Positions 11,680 to 23,377 of a DNA stretch of 64,000 nt are shown here, piece after piece. Position numbers and translations under genes: made by a program. Origin of the DNA: Acanthaster planci (Eukaryota > Echinodermata > Asteroidea > Valvatida > Acanthasteridae); contig NW_019091465.1 in assembly GCF_001949145.1 (NCBI RefSeq), positions 1,011,125 through 1,075,124 of the forward strand. Reading direction: 5' to 3'. Every line of letters starts with the position of its first letter. Positions within the stretch are counted from its first letter, which is position 1. The notes below the pieces were generated by a model that saw nothing but the letters and a program-made list of their open reading frames with translations, did no database searches and was not told the DNA's origin.

Positions 11680-11820
11680 AACACTCTTATAACAGGGTCC
11701 TGGGGACCTTAGAAAATTACCTTGTTATAATAGTTGCCTTGTATTTTCAGTAATGGAAAACAAAGAAAAACAAAGACTTGGGACATAAAATTGTCGTTGT
11801 TAGAAACATGATCTTGTACT
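11680..11820 (+). repeat. Remnant of a TTATAAC-type dispersed repeat
   Basis: CAGTGGAACACTCTTATAAC followed by GGTCCTGGGGACC and ACCTTGTTATAA looks like a repeat type I know from marine invertebrate genomes. Only the left part is clear, and no second copy is recognised in this window. Confidence 0.25.
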
Positions 11821-12848
11821 AACAGTGCTCTTCTTATCTGCGTTCAACTGTATATGCATTACAGTCGTGCATGAAGTCCAGCAGGACTCATCTGATGCTG
11901 AGGCCTCGTATCCGCTCCCATGGAGATTTCCATCTTCAAGGTGGGGCATACGGCACCACCTTAATCCCTGTCCCCGTACGTTTTTCTGCGAACACCTGCC
12001 CTCCTTCCCTCCAGGAGCCCTACCTGGCAATACCTATCACACTCGAATGACTTGACTGTCTTCACAGTCAACAACCACGCTCTGTCGTTTCCTGCGTAAT
12101 TATGACCGTGCAAGATGACGTGCAGCGACCAATCCCCTTCTGCGTGCACATTTTTTCCCCTCACATTGAAGGAGCGAACGCTTGAGAGTTTCGGAAGCCA
12201 ACAGCTAGGTGATAGTTTATGAAGCCTTTGATCCCTAACAGGCTTGTTTAATCTATGATGCAGGTGAAGTTCACTATGGCACTTGAGTTTATATCCAGGA
12301 CTTCAGTAATGTTTTTCTTTTTCAGTTTATATGCATATTTGTTTCAAAATGAGCACATTAAATAAGGATCTCCCATGCGCAACATTCATCGATTAATTAA
12401 TAAGCCGAATGAATACTGACCCCAAGCCCTATGCAAACGAATTCCTCCCGGTACTCGCGATCCCTGCGCGGCTTATTTTCTCGCATAAAGAACCCTTGGA
12501 TTGTTCCGCCTGTGCCCATGTTCTGTCCAACTCAATTCCTACCATTGGCCTATACAACGCAGGCAGCAACGGATTTTTTTTCACGACGAATACATAATCG
12601 TAGTTTTTATTGCCACTTTGGCAGTGTTTTGCCATCCGGGACCCTTTGAGAAGTAGAAAACCCCTCCTCATGACGCCACTAGAATCAAATACGTCGGTAT
12701 TTCACAACGGATGAATAGAAATCTGGTCAGAACAAATGGGATTCACCCACAGAAAAATTAGTTTTGCGTAACTTGTCATCCATCTTCCCTTTGACAAAAA
12801 GATCCCATTTTTTTAGTCTTCATATTATGGCACAGATATGTTTGGGGG
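11821..12848. other. No gene recognised
   Basis: Both strands are open in places for 60-80 codons (11800-12160 and 12409-12671) with no splice pairs. Nothing further. Confidence 0.35.
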
Positions 12849-12986
12849 CCTGTTTGTTTCACATGGATCTGGATCATGATCAGTGATCCTGACGCTGGTT
12901 TGCACCATCCATTTAAGCGAGTTTTGGTGTCCGCAAAGCAACGACGGATCACCGATAGTGATCGAGATCCGTGTGAAACAAACACG
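12849..12986. mobile_element. Fold-back element with arms of about 60 bp
   Basis: GTTTGTTTCACATGGATCTG at the left pairs with GATCCGTGTGAAACAAAC at the right. Pairing continues inward through GATCA..AGTGATCC and more loosely through GCTGGTTTGC against GCAAAGCAAC. Nearly the whole element folds back on itself with a short loop. Confidence 0.7.
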
Positions 12987-12997
12987 TTTTTTTTCAG

Positions 12998-13176
12998 CAC
13001 AGCTTAACAAAGAGGTACACTTTTGTCTGGGCAGCAGGACAGACGGCCCAAGAATCCCTTGTGCAAGTACCCTGAACCTGTGCCCTGGAAATCAGCTGCA
13101 GAAAGGTGGCAGAGCCAGTGTGGTCTCACCATCATTCGCTCCCATGGGTGACCGTCTCTTTGACGTATGGTATTGA
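12998..13176 (+). CDS. Possible terminal exon, unknown protein
   Basis: An acceptor-like T-run and CAG ending at 12997, just past the fold-back element, opens a frame of 58 codons to a TGA at 13174-13176. The peptide begins QLNKEVHFCLGSRTDG and ends MGDRLFDVWY. No family is recognised. The T-run may belong to the repeat, so the acceptor may be fortuitous. No poly(A) signal was seen nearby. Confidence 0.2.
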
Positions 13177-14468
13177 ACCGTATACTGCGCGTTATTGGGA
13201 ATCACTCCACCCTCCAGGGCATCAATCAAGGAGTCACATAATGTTGTGACAAAGGTGGCATTTTCGTCTGACGTGCGTGCGTGGACATGCTGCAGATAAT
13301 TCCTTCATCTTGCCGCAGAGTAAACGCTTGCAACCCTCCACATAAAGCATGAGTCAAGTGCCTAAGTCATTCTCGGGAACGAGCAGCCTCGGTAAGTTGA
13401 GAACAAGGGAGTGAGACAAGAAGTGGGCCTGTCCAAGACTTTTCTGTTGAAAGAAACAGATCGTGGATGGTGGATAGCCGGTTTAGAAATTAAGATATAA
13501 GTTGCAGAGTGTCCAGATGGTGGTCCTTTAAAAGATGATCGTAGGCTATAACATTGGGTGCATGGGAGTATCTCAGTATTTTGCACACATCTTTTAGGGA
13601 ACAGTTATCTTCCTGACGACGGTGAATGTTTATTTTGCAAGTAATGTTGCAAGGAATTCGAAGATTAAAGATTGTGTTTACTTGGCGGCGTCCAGCGGCA
13701 TGACACACATGTTATATTTTACTCTAGCAAAACCATCTGGCATTTAGAAGTATTTATTACGTCTTTTGTTACTTAAGGATCTTGCTTTAACTGCTGGAAA
13801 TCTTTTTTTCGTGACGTAGCCGTCCGCACAGCTCAGTGCCCGAGCTTTGCGTTAACACCTCTATCCAGTTTCCAAACCATGGCAACTCCCGCCAAAAGAC
13901 ATGAACGTCATTAATATCCCGGCCTCGTGACCAGCGATGTGCGTTACGTCGTGAGGGGTTATCGTTCATCCATCGCCTTGGGACGACGTAAATGTGCAGA
14001 CAGCGCGTTGTCCGCCTGGTTCCCAAGAGGCCCGCGATTCATACGCACAGGATCCTCGCCTCCCGGCGATATGTGAAAGAATCAAGCTCTTAGAGTTGTC
14101 TCCGACTAAGATAATCCAGCTCCTAACACTTGGATTCAGTTTTCGCTGAGCTGCCGTGTCGCTCCCCTGCCTCGGAGATTCTTTCCTCTGCGGAAGTTAA
14201 TCGAGATTGTGGAGCTTCTCTTTGGGAAGGGTACACGCCAAGCGAGGAAAAAAATCGGTTGGGGAATAGGGAGAGCGACTTACAGCAAATTTGCTCAGTG
14301 TACGGGACTGGTCCTCGTTTAAAGGACAGGCAGGTGTACCGTGGTCATTGATGTATTTTTTAATGTGCGGAACCGTGCTGCAAACCACTTAGGTCTGTGT
14401 TCATGTGAAGAGGGCAGGTGGCCTTGCTTGAAATGGTCTGCGGTCGGTTCTCACGATGTTCTCCGCAG
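13177..14468. other. No gene recognised
   Basis: Minus-strand open frames at 13362-13586, 13490-13708 and 13787-14026 lack splice support. No repeats were recognised. Confidence 0.35.
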
Positions 14469-14551
14469 CAAAGCTACTGTGAGTGCTTGCAATGGATAGG
14501 CCTACTTTGCCTGCAGCCGCGGACATGATACATTGGATCTTCCGTCCTAAG
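14469..14551 (+). CDS. Possible first coding exon
   Basis: The segment lies between an acceptor (GATGTTCTCCGCAG) and a good donor (CCTAAG|GTGAGA). All three frames are closed early, but an ATG at 14492 starts 20 codons, MDRPTLPAAADMIHWIFRPK, that reach the donor in phase 0. That would fit a first coding exon with some 5' untranslated sequence. The protein is unknown. A TAGGCCTA palindrome lies inside the candidate, which argues somewhat against coding. Confidence 0.18.
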
Positions 14552-16044
14552 GTGAGAAACAAGTTATTTTCGGTACACGTTTCGAGATGCAGCTGTCTGG
14601 GCTAAGTTTTGTTGGAAGTTTTGTTGGAATACAGTTAAAGGAGAGCGAATATGAAGCACACAGTATGTACTCTGAAACTCTTCCCAGAAATTGCAAAAAA
14701 AAAAGAAAAACAACATTCATGAAAACATTAACATCACACTCACATTAAACCTTTTGACTATCGATTCTGAAGTTCCACCGAGGAGTGGTGGTATGAATGT
14801 CAAAGTCTGCGCACTGTTTTGGTTTGTTTTAGAGTAAATTCTCCCATCATCCTCACTTCTAATGCGGAAAAGTAACTTTTCACAGATGTAGGCCTAAGGT
14901 ACGCAGTTACTGAAAATTGCTGATTCGGGAACAGTTGATGACGTTGACTTGCACAGTATTGCGGTCCTGTCATGGACCCTTATGGCTGTTCTGGCTACTC
15001 GGCCACCAGCGTCACAGGCATGACCTATGAAATAAAGCGCCGCAGGAACAGGGCCAAGTAAAGCCGAATGCAGCCCTATCGCTCCCCACGCAGTCGATAA
15101 TGCCCGAATCTATTAGCCGACTTCTCCCACTTGACGCAAGCGACACTGTACCGTCAAGTTGGGAACTAGAAGCTCGAGTCACGTTTTAGCACTACATGTA
15201 CATATAGCCCATGTAGAAACGACACGGTGTGCATAGTCTAGCAGTATCAAATCGGTCTCCTCATGTCTTTGGTAGGCCTATATTGTAGGTCACGAACACG
15301 GTCTGTCCTGTGTTACCTTTCCAAAAGAGCCCCACACAGAGGCAGTTTTCATATCAGACGATACGATGATCGTTTTACTTTGATTAACTTTTAATGCTGT
15401 CGGAGAAAAAATAACGAACCGGATCTCCCATTATTGCACACACTAATTGCACATCTTGTTACTTTGTTACGGGAACTGCACGGGACACCTGTCCCCCAAA
15501 GAACTGCATGCAGGACAGTAATACAGTTGCATCACATGCCTTTCTTGAATTATCGATTTATTGTTTTGTACACTTTACATCCATAGTTAAACTTGGAAGC
15601 TGTGGTTGGGGTGAACATCAGAAGCACCAATTTACATCAAAATGCATGACTATAAATCAACGTTATACCGAGAAGTTGTTTGCAGAGTGAGGATAGTTTT
15701 GGATATTTAACGTATGAAATCTAACCTTTGTAGGCTTACAAAACATCTTTGTATAAGACCTGCATGTACATGTATTTCAAAGAAACATGTACATCAGTGT
15801 TGTTTTGGGGAAGGACATTTGTTGGGTTTATCAATGATCTACATACAATGTACTTAGGTATAGTGGTAAGGAACTGTTGATTACCTTAAGCTAAGTGACC
15901 AATGCCTCATACCAATGTTGTTATGATCGTGGCTTGTTCACGAATACCCTTATGATAGAGCCATCAGAAAACCCCTCGTGTTTCTTATCAAGGTACGAAA
16001 TTGAATACTGATATCAAAAATACGCTAACTTTAATATTTCCAAA
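14552..16044. other. No gene recognised
   Basis: Intergenic or intronic sequence with two TAGGCCTA copies (14889-14896 and 15273-15280). No splice-bounded open segment was noticed. Confidence 0.35.
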
Positions 16045-16312
16045 TAGGTCACTTGGGAGACATTTTGTGGTAGATTTTTCAACATTAGGAGACATCGGTC
16101 ATTAGGGAGACATTTCAATGTCTCCCTAATGCTCCAACTACCAAAAGGAGGAAAATTTTTATCGTCCACAATTTGAGAGATGACAGATAAGGGTCTGAAA
16201 GGGAAACATGCAAAGTTTGGTTAAGATCGGATTAGAGAATACTGAATTATGGACGGTGAAGTTTGAATAAATTTGTGCACGTTCCCATGGGAATGTCTCC
16301 CAAGTGACCCAT
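16045..16312. mobile_element. TIR element with nested palindrome
   Basis: The left end GGTCACTTGGGAGACATT (from 16047) is matched exactly in inverted form by AATGTCTCCCAAGTGACC (ending 16309). TA lies just outside the left end and ATA just outside the right, compatible with a TA target duplication as in Tc1/mariner-type elements. Inside, 16100-16131 is a perfect 15-base-stem hairpin, CATTAGGGAGACATT and its complement. The words GGGAGACATT recur in both structures. Confidence 0.75.
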
Positions 16313-16861
16313 ACTGAATGTTTGCTCACTGCCGCTGTCTATAAAGTGGAAAGTGCTACAGTCGTAAATGGCAATGCAACATTTTAAACACCAAACTTGC
16401 TTGTGTGGATGTGTCCGATGTGCACAAATTCATAGCCGCAAGAACGTGTATTTTCTGACCCAGACAAAGCGATAAATACTTGATGACGTGAAGGTCTCGC
16501 AGCAGAAGGCGTTACGGATGTCGAAGCTTCTCGTTAGCTTGCTGGTTGTTTTTTCTTTTTCTTCTGCGGACTCGTTCAGTTACTGTATCAAGATACGCAC
16601 TTCCCAGATCTCAGCTCGTGTGCAAGGTAATTTTAACTCGTAATTATGGAGTTTACCGCTTGCTCCAGGTTTAAAATGACGAGGAGGTTTACTGTGTCCT
16701 CCCTGACACAGTTTGTGCGTTTCAGTTCATTGCGCTTTTCATGGGGACAATTTCACGGTTTGGGTCAGTGTGACCATGACCTTCAGCATCTTCTAAGTGC
16801 TGCTAGTGACCGAATGAAAAGCGAGTAGTGCCGACACCAGCAAGGCCCTGTGAAGCCACAC
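16313..16861. other. No gene recognised
   Basis: Spacer between two mobile elements; one 60-codon open frame (16646-16828) without support. Confidence 0.35.
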
Positions 16862-17158
16862 AATAAGCCTTTTGCGAGTTATATTAGAATGAAATCTGGT
16901 ACACTAGTACCGAGTTATCTGATTGCACGTATACATGATAATTTGAATTCCCCAGACTGAAGACACTGTTGCTATGCCTCGTGATTCGGGGCAGCGTATT
17001 GGTGCAAGGTGTCTCTTAAAAAGCAAACGCTTCCCCCGAATCACGAGGCATAGCAACAGGGTCTTGTGTATGACACATTCAAACTGTTATATCCCGTGAA
17101 TTTAAAGATCTCAGTGTACCAGATTCGTTTTTCCAATTTAATTTGCAAAAGGCCTATT
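16862..17158. mobile_element. MITE family M1, copy 2
   Basis: Begins AATAAGCCTTTTGCGAGTT and ends AATTTGCAAAAGGCCTATT, which are inverted complements with a few changes. Inner blocks shared with the other copies are ATCTGGTACA, ACACTGTTGCTATGCCTCG, and the inverted CGAGGCATAGCAACAGGGTC. At about 297 bp it is the shortest copy and lacks the CAGTCCATTCC block. Confidence 0.8.
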
Positions 17159-18863
17159 GGCGGACTCTGCAGCCATCTTAGCATTATCCTATGCTGGACG
17201 TACTTACGAATCACTCGAATGATTGTAGTTAAAACATAGCCGTCACCTTCTGCGTGCAAGAAATTGTGTTCAACCCTGCAGAAATGCTGTGCACGTCATA
17301 TAAACTACAGGGCAACTTCCACCTTTCGACATTATACTTCTAGCTTCAGGCGTCCACACGTTGTGAGAGTTTTTTGTGCAGGCCTATCGTATCATCAATG
17401 GCAATGTACGTTGCGTGCCAGGATCGTGACAGAAACGCCTTGCAGTGACGTCAAATTCGGGTAAAGGATTTCGGAAGTGCGGTTCGCTTGTTTTTGGCTA
17501 GATTCGTTTTGAAGACTAACATAATACGACTGCTTAAAATGAGCTTGGAGTGGTGACGTAATAAATATCTGAAACATGTTCTTGAAGCATTATCTCTGAA
17601 TTATCTCGTGGAATTTTGCTTAAAAACAGAAAATGTTCTGGAAATTTTTTTTTCAGTTAAATGAGTGATTGTTTTGTTGACATAAATATGCTAACTTCTA
17701 TCCTTTCATGAAGAGATTGCAAAAATAGTAAATCGGATTAAATTCAATCGTATGTGCCATCATTTAAATCAGCATGCATCTCCCTGCCAAAAAAGTACGG
17801 TCTTTTGAATACAAGCCTTTAGGAGTTTTCAAAACGATTCTTGCACCGATTGTAATGTTTACCAAGGAATAAATGCCATTAAAATGCCTGATTAAGAGCT
17901 AGTTTATGAGGGAAATGATTGCTGCGGTAGCTTCTGGCGATTTTCTCGAAATTACCGAAAGATCAATTTGCCTTTGAAACGGCTGTACACGATGTCCAAC
18001 CCCTTGGAGATGAGCAGATGATCCGCTCGAACTGCACGCAGTAAAAGCAGTTGTTAGGTAGTCATTAACTACTCGTTTTTAAAAACACCCCCAGCAGTCT
18101 TCAAGGTTATGAACGGCTGTATTGGAGCCAATTGCGCGTGGTCGTGCAATGGGCAACCCTCTCATAATACTATTAAACACTGGTTGATGAACTTTCTTCG
18201 ATGGTTAATTCATGAGACAGTCTCCACGAACATTTGGTGTCGGCGTAGCACGCAGACGAATCGCTTGTTTCAAATTACATGAGCGTCGGTGATTTGTGAA
18301 GCGTTTGGAGGTGCCAGCATGGAGGATATGTGGTGTAGCCCGTTGGGAATCAGTTCCCCAGTGCCAGCGCGTTAATACCTCTCCCCTTCTTGTTGCTGTA
18401 GCGACGAGTACCAGTTTACTGGATGAACTCCCTTGCCAGCGTCAGCCCCCTTTAGCGGCCCGAAACCAAATACACATAGAGGGCACTTGGAATTACAGTG
18501 GGTTGTGTATTAGTGCACCTCGATGTGACCGTAAACGATGGAAAAGGTTTGTATCTAAAGCTTCTCGTACAACCGGAGAAACACGTGATCATGTCTGCCT
18601 TTGAGTGCCATTTTGACACCTTGCGTTTCCCCGCGTCGCGTGCGAGGATATAGCGGATATAGACGACTTGGGAATCAAGCAGGTGCATGTCCGAACCCTT
18701 TGCCTTGTTTTCCCTTCCCGGATTAGGATGTGAAGTGACGAGTTATGCGAGGGATGCAGGGCACAGGTGGTGAGTGCTTTATTAGTTCCCGATACAAGAC
18801 AAACACAGGCCAACAAACGATGTGCGATTGCTGTTGTTTTGTACATCTTGCGAAGTGTGATAG
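17159..18863. other. No gene recognised
   Basis: Open frames of 60-102 codons on both strands (18296-18604 and 18452-18846) have no splice context and overlap. No repeat was recognised. Confidence 0.35.
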
Positions 18864-19221
18864 ATAAGCCTTTTGCAAGTTTTTAAATGTGAATAAAATC
18901 TGGCCTATTATTGAGTTCTTTAAATTCACAGGAACATAATTTGCATTCTCCATACGAAAGACACTATTGCTGTACTTTTAATTCTCCGCAAGGTTTTGCT
19001 TAGTTACATAAGAGACACCCTGCGCCAATGCACTGTTTTCAATGGACAAGACAGGGCACAAAAGAACCAGTCCATTCCAGAGATGGTGGTCGCTATGCAA
19101 AACTTGCCCCGAATCACGAGACATTAGGAGATTTCAATGTTATTATGTTTTTGTGCAAACAGATAACTCAGTGTGCCAGATTTTATTCAAATTTAACTCG
19201 CAGAAGACCAAAAGACCAATA
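18864..19221. mobile_element. MITE family M1, copy 3
   Basis: Begins ATAAGCCTTTTGCAAGTT and ends with ATTTTATTCAAATTTAACTC and a diverged CAGAAGACCAAAAGACCAAT. Contains the internal block AACCAGTCCATTCCAGAGAT followed by GGTGGTCGCTATGCAAAA, and CCCCGAATCACGAG. About 358 bp and non-coding; the open frames that cross it are artefacts of the repeat. Confidence 0.8.
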
Positions 19222-19899
19222 AGGTCCAGGATTTCCACCGGCGAAGCGCAAGACTTTGACATCCTACGTGTCCAGACCCCTTTAGTGTGGCTGACTGTCT
19301 ATCTTGTTTTATTGTAAGTAATCTTAAATTGGTTTCTAGCTAGTCGCCGTGCAGCTTCTCCTGTTGACTATTGCTCATCACTTTCACAAATGCTGTTGAT
19401 ATATTGTCCCAAGGCGTGTGAAAGTTGACGATATTAATTTATTTACGTCGTGGATGACCCGTTTAACCTAATTGCTCTGAACTTTACTAATGCCTCTCAC
19501 AGTAGCGGCAGCTTTCTCTGAAATTTGGTATGCGAGAGGCACGTCGAGTACTTTCTTCAATTCTTTCAAAGTTGCCGGCATTCATTATTCACACTGCCGA
19601 CAGCAAATAAATTAAACACATTCCTCCGTGTTTGCGGTTAACAACTGGAAAAGTTAATATTGCCGCCACCTTGTGCACGCAAATCTGACGCTACGATTGA
19701 GGCCAGTAATGCACTAAAATGGCAATGGAGAAAATGTGATTTGAATTTGTAATGCCAACGTGACTTGAGCTTTCTGGAAATACCCTTTTCCATTCTCGTG
19801 CAATCTTTTGAGGACGTCATTCAGAGCAAGTAGCTCAACTATTCTTTCCTTTGTCTCTGTGCAGCTGGCCGGACGTTAGTAGAAGCATTCTCCTCGGAG
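19222..19899. other. No firm gene; isolated strong donor
   Basis: A consensus donor GTAAGT lies at 19313 after an open stretch, but no acceptor clearly pairs with it. The rest is plain sequence. Confidence 0.3.
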
Positions 19900-19970
19900 G
19901 AATTCAGCCAATGAGCTCGTCAGCTGCTTCCGAATCGTATAAAAGGAGTCAAACCTGCGTCGGTTGAGGT
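19900..19970 (+). promoter_or_regulatory. Candidate core promoter (CCAAT and TATA boxes)
   Basis: GCCAAT at 19907-19912 lies 26 bases upstream of TATAAAAG at 19938-19945. A start site would be expected near 19968. The spacing of the two boxes is tighter than classical promoters but acceptable. Downstream, the first ATG (near 20035) is closed at once by TAG, and no first exon is obvious. Confidence 0.3.
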
Positions 19971-22006
19971 TTGCCAATTGTGCCGAGTGCTGACTTAAAG
20001 CAGGAACGTAGGAGGAAATCCACAACGCAACGGATGTAGAACGGCAACAAAAGTTGTAACAAGGCGAGGCGGGAAAGAGGTGTTTTTGCCAGATCGGCAG
20101 CCTACGTGGCCCTGCTGTAGAAAGTTTCTAAGATTTATCGAGTTTATCATATAAACAACAACCACATGAGTGGAGCATTTAGCTTAACGAACATGTCATG
20201 GTGGATGTACACATCAGAAACCCTCGCTGTGCATTGACCAGGCTTCTTGTCTGTTAGGGGCAAAGTGGACCTTGCAGGGAGCAGTGAGTGAGGTTTTGTC
20301 CGGAACTTTCGGTAGGAAGAATTTCGGATTTGCACAGGATTTCAAACAGCAACTCACTGGCGACATCGACGAAGCAGGCTGTAGCGTGGAGCACGTTTTT
20401 AAAAGCATTTTGTGGAAATCGCCGAATAACCGAGGCAACATTGCGATGGACCTGCCACTCGCTGGATGCGTTGGTCATTCGTGAAGAATTGGCTCTGCTG
20501 GTCCCGTTCTTTGTGCCTCTGGGAGGAATACACAGAGTGTGAATAATCCATCTAATATCTCGCTTTGACCATATCCTGTATGACGGGTGAGGAAGGCTCG
20601 AACCATCGTGTGGATGGACGTGGATAGAGCCCAGGGCGTCAAAAGGTAAGACTGGAATTTGGAAATAGCAAGGATTCTACGAAGTGATAATCTCATACTC
20701 TGACCAGAGTACGGTTTAGGGTATATTTCATACATTGCGCATTATGTCATATACACAGTCGAAAACAGATACAAAGAGCATTGTTTAAACAAGGTCATAT
20801 CTATAAGGACAATTTTAGGTCCCTTTTTTCCCGTTACTGATCACAGTAACGGAAATAATAACAAGTTATTTGTGGAGTCCCAAGGACCTCATTGTAATAG
20901 TGTACCACTGCTTTCTGCTGCCTATTATTACATTAATCTTACTCATATTACGTAACATCGTGTGATTGTGGCCCGTTATTAAGATGTGGTACGTCCCATA
21001 TTGTAGAAGTTATATAATGTTAAATTGTTTCCTGCACATTTGTGGTACGAGGTATTTACTGGTCCAAGTTTATGTTTTGATACTTCATGTATCATTTGTG
21101 TTCTTCACGGAACGATCATGGATCCATTTTAAATGAAGGCCGGTGAATAGTCTTAGAACATGAACTCGACTTAAGAAACGCCTGTAGATCATTTAACGAG
21201 GACTTGTATGGGTGCACGTGTATAGAGGGGCTTGTGGGGTACCGGAACGATAGGAAGTAGCCCATAGGGTACTTGTAGGGTACTGAGACGGTACCCGACA
21301 AGGATTTCACGAAATAGATATATCAAATTTACTCAAAAAAGAGGAATATAGTCCATTAAGAATCAAGTGCCATTCATCAGTCGCAAAATGAAGTATTTTA
21401 AATAAGGGACGTTCAGTCGAAGTGGGAAAGTGAATCTGGTTCAAATGGGAGTGATTTGAATTTTTTTCCGTGTTGTGTGGGAATTTTGTACACGAGCACA
21501 AAGGGAATACCCCACAAGTATAGCTGTGTATGGTTCATTGTGTGTGTGGTTCATTGTGCTGTGTATGATCTCATTCACTCACCGAGGTAATACAATCCGT
21601 GAACAGCATTTTCTGTTTCCTATTAATTTTTGAGTAAAAGAACACGTTGCTTTCCAACGGTGCAGATGAATGTATGAAAAGAAATGCATTCATTTTTAAT
21701 ACCGATAAATGCACCGGGTCAAGGTCCAGCCAATCAGGCAAGCCCTCGTAGTCATACTGGGGATTGCAATTATAGAAAAGGGGGGACCTGTGTTTAATAC
21801 CCGTGCTCGCGCTGCCTGCACATGCACAAGCGCGTGCAGCTGAATAAAGCTGGCCATGTTTAGATTTAACACATGCGCCTCCAGACATATATGCCGAAAG
21901 AGCCTGCCAGGCATTACTTCCATTGCGTGTTGGAATCATTTTGAGTTCTGCTAATACTGTCGTGTTGGTCTTTGAGGGGCTGATTTTTATTGGGTTTTTT
22001 TTTCAG
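19971..22006. other. No firm gene
   Basis: The 20214-20542 stretch is open on both strands for 70-84 codons and could be a decayed mobile-element fragment; I recognise no domain. A minus-strand frame of 122 codons (21571-21939) runs to a good donor (CTCG|GTGAGT at about 21583) but has no clear acceptor. TGTGTGTATGG-like words lie at 21525-21565. Confidence 0.3.
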
Positions 22007-22132
22007 AGCCCCATCAAAAGGTGCCGGATCGCCTGTGCGCTGAAGGCTGCTTGTTTACTTGCGTTATGATTAGTTTTGCATGTTTGTCTTTGATTCGTTC
22101 GCTTAAAAATGATTCCAAGTGTGTCGCGTTTG
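22007..22132 (+). CDS. Possible exon A of a cysteine-rich protein
   Basis: A T-rich acceptor (GGGTTTTTTTTTCAG) opens a frame giving PHQKVPDRLCAEGCLF... and ...LKNDSKCVAF. The C-x(n)-C-x-A-F ending resembles PAN/apple domains, which hold a cysteine followed by an aromatic residue in a beta strand. Its donor (TTTG|GTTGGA) is weak. Read to that donor it has 126 bases and joins in phase to exon B at 22331. The weak donor makes this the least certain of the three. Confidence 0.18.
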
Positions 22133-22330
22133 GTTGGACTTATCATGCACGTTTTCAGTCATAGGGTTTCCGATATACAATCAAAGCTGCATTAATCTAA
22201 GAATATAAGAACTCGAAGTGGCTTCCTGAAGTTAAGAAGACACATCTCTGCATTATGCGATATTTGAGATAACCATTGTGTTCGGCTCTCCATTGTCAAT
22301 CTCACTTCCTCTCTTTTTGTGTGCCCGCAG

Positions 22331-22457
22331 TGTCTGACATTACTTATATCCAGAGCAGCAGTGGGAAGTACATTACCAGTGCAGCTTTCCAGAGACTTCG
22401 GTCATACATGAGTTGCAAAATGAAAGTGTTGTCGCGTGCGGGTTGTACGGCCTATGT
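22331..22457 (+). CDS. Candidate exon B, PAN/apple-like half domain
   Basis: A long pyrimidine tract and CCCGCAG end at 22330. The open frame gives SDITYIQSSSGKYITSAAFQ and then RLRSYMSCKMKVLSRAGCTA-Y. The pattern S-x(3)-C-x(3)-hydrophobic-L-S-x(3)-G-C-x-A-[YF]-V resembles PAN/apple domains of secreted or matrix proteins, except that the usual second cysteine is valine. The donor could be GTGTAA (22456) or GTAACT (22458); with the second the segment is 127 bases and joins in frame to exon C at 23321. No full domain is visible, so the family call is an inference from one half-motif. Confidence 0.33.
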
Positions 22458-23320
22458 GTAACTCCACTTCAAACTGATTTCCAAGTTTGTTTTGCATTTT
22501 GAAAGGCCATTTTAGTATCTCTTTTCATTTTTATGGGAGGTGAATAATTATGTAACTTTATGAGCATTGTTACAGCCTCTTCATCATGGACATTCGATAA
22601 ATTTGTCCATATTTTACTGTCCACGATTTTCTTTAGCGAGTCGTGGTTAGTTCAGCACACGGGAGTGCGACACTAGCCAACGTTTTCTTGCAAAATATTT
22701 TCGAACAGAAAACTCCCAACAGAGTCATCCCTGAAGTAAGTTTCATACACTGAAAAGGAGTAGGAAATTGCAGGACATATGTCCAAGCAAAATTCACGTG
22801 ATGAGCCCCTGAAGGTCACTCTGTGCGAATAGTTCAAAGACGTTGTCGATGAACGAATGCATCGCGAACAGTACGGGTAAACAGTAATAATACTGTAGGC
22901 AACGTATACAATTAGCCCGGCTCAACGTGAACTCATGCGGACTGCGCTTGAAGGAAAAAAAAACAACTTCCACAAAAATCGTCAGATCAAATGCGTTTCT
23001 GGGAATCAAGCGATGAAAGGGTGAATCCAGTCTCAGGGTTGTGTGATGTCATCGGCGGAACCGTCTTGAAGCACTCGGATCATTATTGTGGAGCTGTGTA
23101 ATTTCAGATTCCGATTCATAACTTGTGACGGGACTGCAAGGAATCACCCGTCTTGACATGAACCAGTCCTTAATTAGCGATTCCTTCGCTGGTTGCTGGG
23201 AGAATGGCCTAAACATGTGCAAGGGGAACGGGTTTCAATCATCGACGGAATGACTTTGATAGGCCGACCGTGTGCTGTCAGCATGACGCCTGTCCAAAAA
23301 TCTCCTTGGTTTTCCTGCAG
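22458..23320 (+). other. Probable intron between exons B and C
   Basis: No open or repeated segment of note. If exons B and C belong together, this 863-base stretch is the intron between them. Confidence 0.3.
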
Positions 23321-23377
23321 ACGAAGCGCTGCCACTGAGCTTCAACTCCTAACTGGGGAGACGACTTTGTTAATAAT
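23321..23377 (+). CDS. Candidate exon C, small internal exon
   Basis: This 57-base segment has both splice signals near consensus: acceptor CTCCTTGGTTTTCCTGCAG and donor AAT|GTAAGTTTG. Only one frame is open, RSAATELQLLTGETTLLI, entered after one base and left with two bases over. That entry phase matches exon B when B uses its GTAACT donor. The residues could be the strand that follows the C-x-A-Y-V strand in a PAN-like fold, but no cysteine is present. The splice signals are the main evidence. Confidence 0.38.
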
